DNA from: Gammaproteobacteria bacterium UBA7310
Lineage (GTDB): Bacteria; Pseudomonadota; Gammaproteobacteria; Pseudomonadales; Ketobacteraceae
NCBI GenBank assembly: GCA_002471665.1
Contig: DKQK01000057.1
Location: 68,919 to 132,918 of the forward strand
Reading direction: 5' to 3'
Length of the DNA: 64,000 nt
Numbering within the stretch: position 1 is the first letter of the stretch; each line of letters begins with the position of its first letter. The notes below the pieces were generated by a model. It worked only from the letters and a program-made list of their open reading frames with translations. It was not told where the DNA came from and did not search any database. This document shows, piece after piece, positions 61,812-64,000 of the stretch. Position numbers and translations under genes: made by a program.

Positions 61812-63158
61812 TCAGTGCAGGCCCAGTATCTTTTCCAGGTAGTGGATGTCGACGCCGCCTTTATTAAAGCCGCTGTCTTCCATGATGACATCCCGGTGCA
61901 ACGCAATATTGGTCTCAATGCCTTCCACCAGAATTTCGTCCAGTGCATTGCGCATCCGTTGCAGGGCGATGTCGCGGTTTTCCCCCCAGGTGATCAGCTT
62001 TCCGATCAGGGAATCGTAGTTGGGCGGTACTTTATAGCCAGTGTAGATATGCGTATCCATGCGCACGCCGTTACCACCGGGAGCGTGCCAGTGGTTGATG
62101 GTGCCGGGGCTGGGAATAAAGGTTTTCGGGTTCTCAGCGTTGATGCGGCATTCAATGGAATGGCCCAGGATGTGGATGTCTTCCTGCTTGATGCTGAGTT
62201 TTTCTCCGGCCGCAACGCGCAGCTGCTCCTTGATGATGTCTACACCGGTGACCATCTCCGTTACCGGGTGCTCAACCTGAACCCGGGTATTCATTTCAAT
62301 GAAATAGAATGCTTCGTTCTCGTACAGGAACTCGAAGGTGCCGGCGCCGCGATAGTTGATATCGATGCAGGCCTGGCGGCAGCGTTCACCCACCTCACGG
62401 CGCAGATGGTCCGGAATGCCGGGCGCCGGTGCTTCTTCCACCACTTTCTGATGGCGGCGTTGCAGTGAGCAATCACGGTCTCCCAGGTAAATGGCGTTGC
62501 CCTGGCCATCCGCCAGCACCTGGATTTCCACGTGACGGGGGGTGGTGAGGAATTTTTCCATGTAGACCGTATCGTCGCCGAAGGCAGCGCGGGCTTCGGC
62601 CCGGGTCAGGGACACGGACTTAACGATGTCTTTTTCGTTGTGTACCACCCGCATACCGCGACCACCACCACCGGAAGCCGCTTTAATGATCACCGGATAG
62701 CCGATGTCGCGGGCCATCTTCAGGATTTCGTTGTTGTCGTCGGTCAGGGGGCCGTCAGAACCGGGCACGCAGGGTACACCGGCTTTTTTCATGGCTTCAA
62801 TGGCGGACACCTTGTTGCCCATCAGGCGTATGGTGTCGGCTTCCGGGCCGATGAAGATAAAACCGCTGTCGGTCACCCGTTCGGCAAAATCCGCATTTTC
62901 TGCCAGAAAGCCATAGCCCGGGTGGATCGCGGTGGCGCCACTGATTTCGGCAGCGGCGACAATGGCCGGAATATTGAGATAGCTTTCGGCGGCGGAGGCC
63001 GGGCCAATGCAGACGGCTTCGTCCGCCAGTCGAATGTGCATGAGTTCCTTGTCGGCAGTGGAATAGACTGCGACAGTGGGGATGCCAAGCTCCTTACAGG
63101 CACGTAACACCCGCAGAGCGATTTCGCCACGGTTGGCGATAAGCACTTTTTCCAGCAT
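61812..63158 (-). CDS. accC: Acetyl-CoA carboxylase, biotin carboxylase subunit
   Basis: A 448-residue ATP-grasp enzyme that carboxylates the biotin of AccB, the first half reaction of malonyl-CoA formation. KVLIANRGEIALRVLRA, the glycine-rich ASGGGGRGMR loop and FIEMNTRVQVEHPVTE are diagnostic. ATG 63158 matches the family start (MLEKVLIANRG). It lies 13 bases after accB. Confidence 0.98.
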   Translation of the reverse strand: MLEKVLIANRGEIALRVLRACKELGIPTVAVYSTADKELMHIRLADEAVCIGPASAAESYLNIPAIVAAAEISGATAIHPGYGFLAENADFAERVTDSGFIFIGPEADTIRLMGNKVSAIEAMKKAGVPCVPGSDGPLTDDNNEILKMARDIGYPVIIKAASGGGGRGMRVVHNEKDIVKSVSLTRAEARAAFGDDTVYMEKFLTTPRHVEIQVLADGQGNAIYLGDRDCSLQRRHQKVVEEAPAPGIPDHLRREVGERCRQACIDINYRGAGTFEFLYENEAFYFIEMNTRVQVEHPVTEMVTGVDIIKEQLRVAAGEKLSIKQEDIHILGHSIECRINAENPKTFIPSPGTINHWHAPGGNGVRMDTHIYTGYKVPPNYDSLIGKLITWGENRDIALQRMRNALDEILVEGIETNIALHRDVIMEDSGFNKGGVDIHYLEKILGLH

Positions 63159-63171
63159 GGTGAGAGCCTTA

Positions 63172-63636
63172 TTAGTTGATGACGAATAGGGGTTGGTCAA
63201 ACTCCACGGGTTCTGCGTTATCCACCAGTATCGCAACCACGGTGCCGGATTTGTCGGCCTCGATCTGGTTCATCATTTTCATGGCTTCGACGATACACAG
63301 GGTGTCGCCGGCTTTTACGGACTGGCCCACTTCCACAAAAGGCTTGGATTCCGGTGATGAGGCGCGATAGAAGGTGCCGACCATGGGCGATTTTACTTTG
63401 TGGCCGTCGGGTTCGTTGCTGACGGCAGCCGGAGCCGGGCTGGGCGCCGCGGGTGCCGGGGCAGGGGCCGGTGCCATGGGTGCCTGCATGGGAGCGGCGT
63501 ATTGTTGTGGCATCGCCATCGCCTTGTTGGAATTGCGGCTGATGCGCACCGATTCCTCACCCTCTTTTATTTCAATTTCATCGATGCCGGATTCTTCCAG
63601 AAGCTCGATCAGTTTTTTTACCTTGCGAATGTCCAT
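63172..63636 (-). CDS. accB: Biotin carboxyl carrier protein
   Basis: A 154-residue carrier. MDIRKVKKLIELLEESG at the N-terminus, a Pro/Ala-rich linker (about 45-75) and the biotinyl domain with AMKMMNQIE, where the Lys is biotinylated. It forms acetyl-CoA carboxylase with AccC and the distant AccA/AccD. First of accB-accC, about 50 bases after aroQ. Confidence 0.98.
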   Translation of the reverse strand: MDIRKVKKLIELLEESGIDEIEIKEGEESVRISRNSNKAMAMPQQYAAPMQAPMAPAPAPAPAAPSPAPAAVSNEPDGHKVKSPMVGTFYRASSPESKPFVEVGQSVKAGDTLCIVEAMKMMNQIEADKSGTVVAILVDNAEPVEFDQPLFVIN

Positions 63637-63682
63637 GTGAATTTCTCTTTTATTATGGTTAGAAAATATTGGTCTGAAGCCT

Positions 63683-64000
63683 CTATCGGGCAGCGAGCTG
63701 TCGGCCCGCCGCCTGCAGTGCCAGCTCGTAACCCTGAGGCCCCAGGCCGGCGATCACGCCCACCGCGATGTCCGACAGATAGGAATGCTGTCGGAACGCT
63801 TCGCGGGCGTGAACGTTGGAAAGGTGCACTTCAATAAATGGAATCCCCACTGCCAGCAGGGCATCCCGCAGCGCAACGCTGGTGTGGGTAAAAGCTGCCG
63901 GGTTAATAATGATAAAGTCCGTACCATCGGTGCCCGCGGCATGAATACGCTCAATCAGCTGGTATTCCCGGTTGCTCTGCAGGCATTCGCACTGATGGCC
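63683..64000 (-). CDS. aroQ: 3-dehydroquinate dehydratase type II, 3' part
   Basis: The C-terminal 105 codons of a type II dehydroquinase of the shikimate pathway; the start lies beyond the window edge. INPAAFTHTSVALRDAL and EVHLSNVHAREAFR are the family's catalytic and substrate-binding segments. About 145 residues are expected in full, so roughly 40 are missing. It precedes accB-accC, the usual gammaproteobacterial order. Confidence 0.95.
   Translation of the reverse strand, partial: GHQCECLQSNREYQLIERIHAAGTDGTDFIIINPAAFTHTSVALRDALLAVGIPFIEVHLSNVHAREAFRQHSYLSDIAVGVIAGLGPQGYELALQAAGRQLAAR

Noticed and set aside
1..64000. CRISPR arrays, tRNA or rRNA genes, insertion sequences
   Set aside because: No regular repeat-spacer pattern, cloverleaf, conserved rRNA segment or transposase was seen; tRNA scanning by eye is limited, so a small RNA could be missed.

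Overview
The window is a chromosomal segment of a free-living, motile gammaproteobacterium, probably of the Pseudomonadales/Oceanospirillales (Marinobacter-, Alcanivorax- or Ketobacter-like). The evidence is gene order plus protein families. The block aroQ-accB-accC-prmA-(zinc-ribbon DUF3426)-dusB-fis-purH-purD, with a RetS-type sensor near purD, is the Pseudomonas-type order. The blocks dxs-ispA-xseB next to pomAB, and minCDE, fit the same group. No rRNA or tRNA gene, transposase, integrase or CRISPR array was seen.

Layout. (1) 86-2881: a class-3 lipase lipoprotein and a membrane diguanylate cyclase. (2) 2884-19046, minus strand: a tightly packed seven-gene operon of about 16 kb, the most unusual part of the window. 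Its first gene is a 2518-residue single-module polyketide synthase read as FAAL-ACP-KS-AT-degenerate DH-ACP-thioesterase-AfsA-like double hotdog. It is followed by an isoprenylcysteine-methyltransferase-like membrane methyltransferase, an NAD-dependent epimerase/reductase-like protein, a PEP-synthase/rifampicin-phosphotransferase-like enzyme, a UbiA-type prenyltransferase, an RND/MMPL-type lipid exporter and a sterol-desaturase-type hydroxylase. (3) 19047-19712: a 666-base gap that probably carries the operon promoter. (4) 19713-24504: a retropepsin-like protease, a single-chain biotin-dependent acyl-CoA carboxylase and a DUF3014 protein. (5) 24584-26934: ahpC-ahpF with a good OxyR-like operator. 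(6) 27167-32390: a REC-GGDEF protein and a large MASE1/PAS hybrid kinase with HPt. (7) 32387-35551: dxs, ispA, xseB. (8) 35756-40943: pomA-pomB, an AraC-type regulator, an unrecognised 340-residue protein and a PilZ (YcgR-like) protein. (9) 41013-42891: minCDE. (10) 43087-52212: two 7TMR-DISM hybrid kinases (one RetS-like), coq7, a Ycf46-like AAA ATPase and a double-CNB/rhodanese-like protein. (11) 52446-54386: rimK and an M14/aspartoacylase-family gene. (12) 54434-64000: purD, purH, fis, dusB, DUF3426, prmA, accC, accB and the 3' part of aroQ.

How the parts could work together. The operon at 2884-19046 has the parts to activate a fatty acid, extend it with malonate, leave the beta-keto group unreduced (no KR, DH active site lost) and pass it to an AfsA-like domain. 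AfsA enzymes join beta-ketoacyl chains to dihydroxyacetone phosphate. Prenylation, methylation, phosphate transfer, hydroxylation and RND export could follow. This product hypothesis (a butenolide- or glycerol-derived, possibly prenylated lipid) is inference; the domain reading is direct. The rest of the window is rich in signalling: two GGDEF proteins, a PilZ protein, three large hybrid kinases and PomAB stators point to a motile/sessile switch. The 54-64 kb end is conserved housekeeping DNA.
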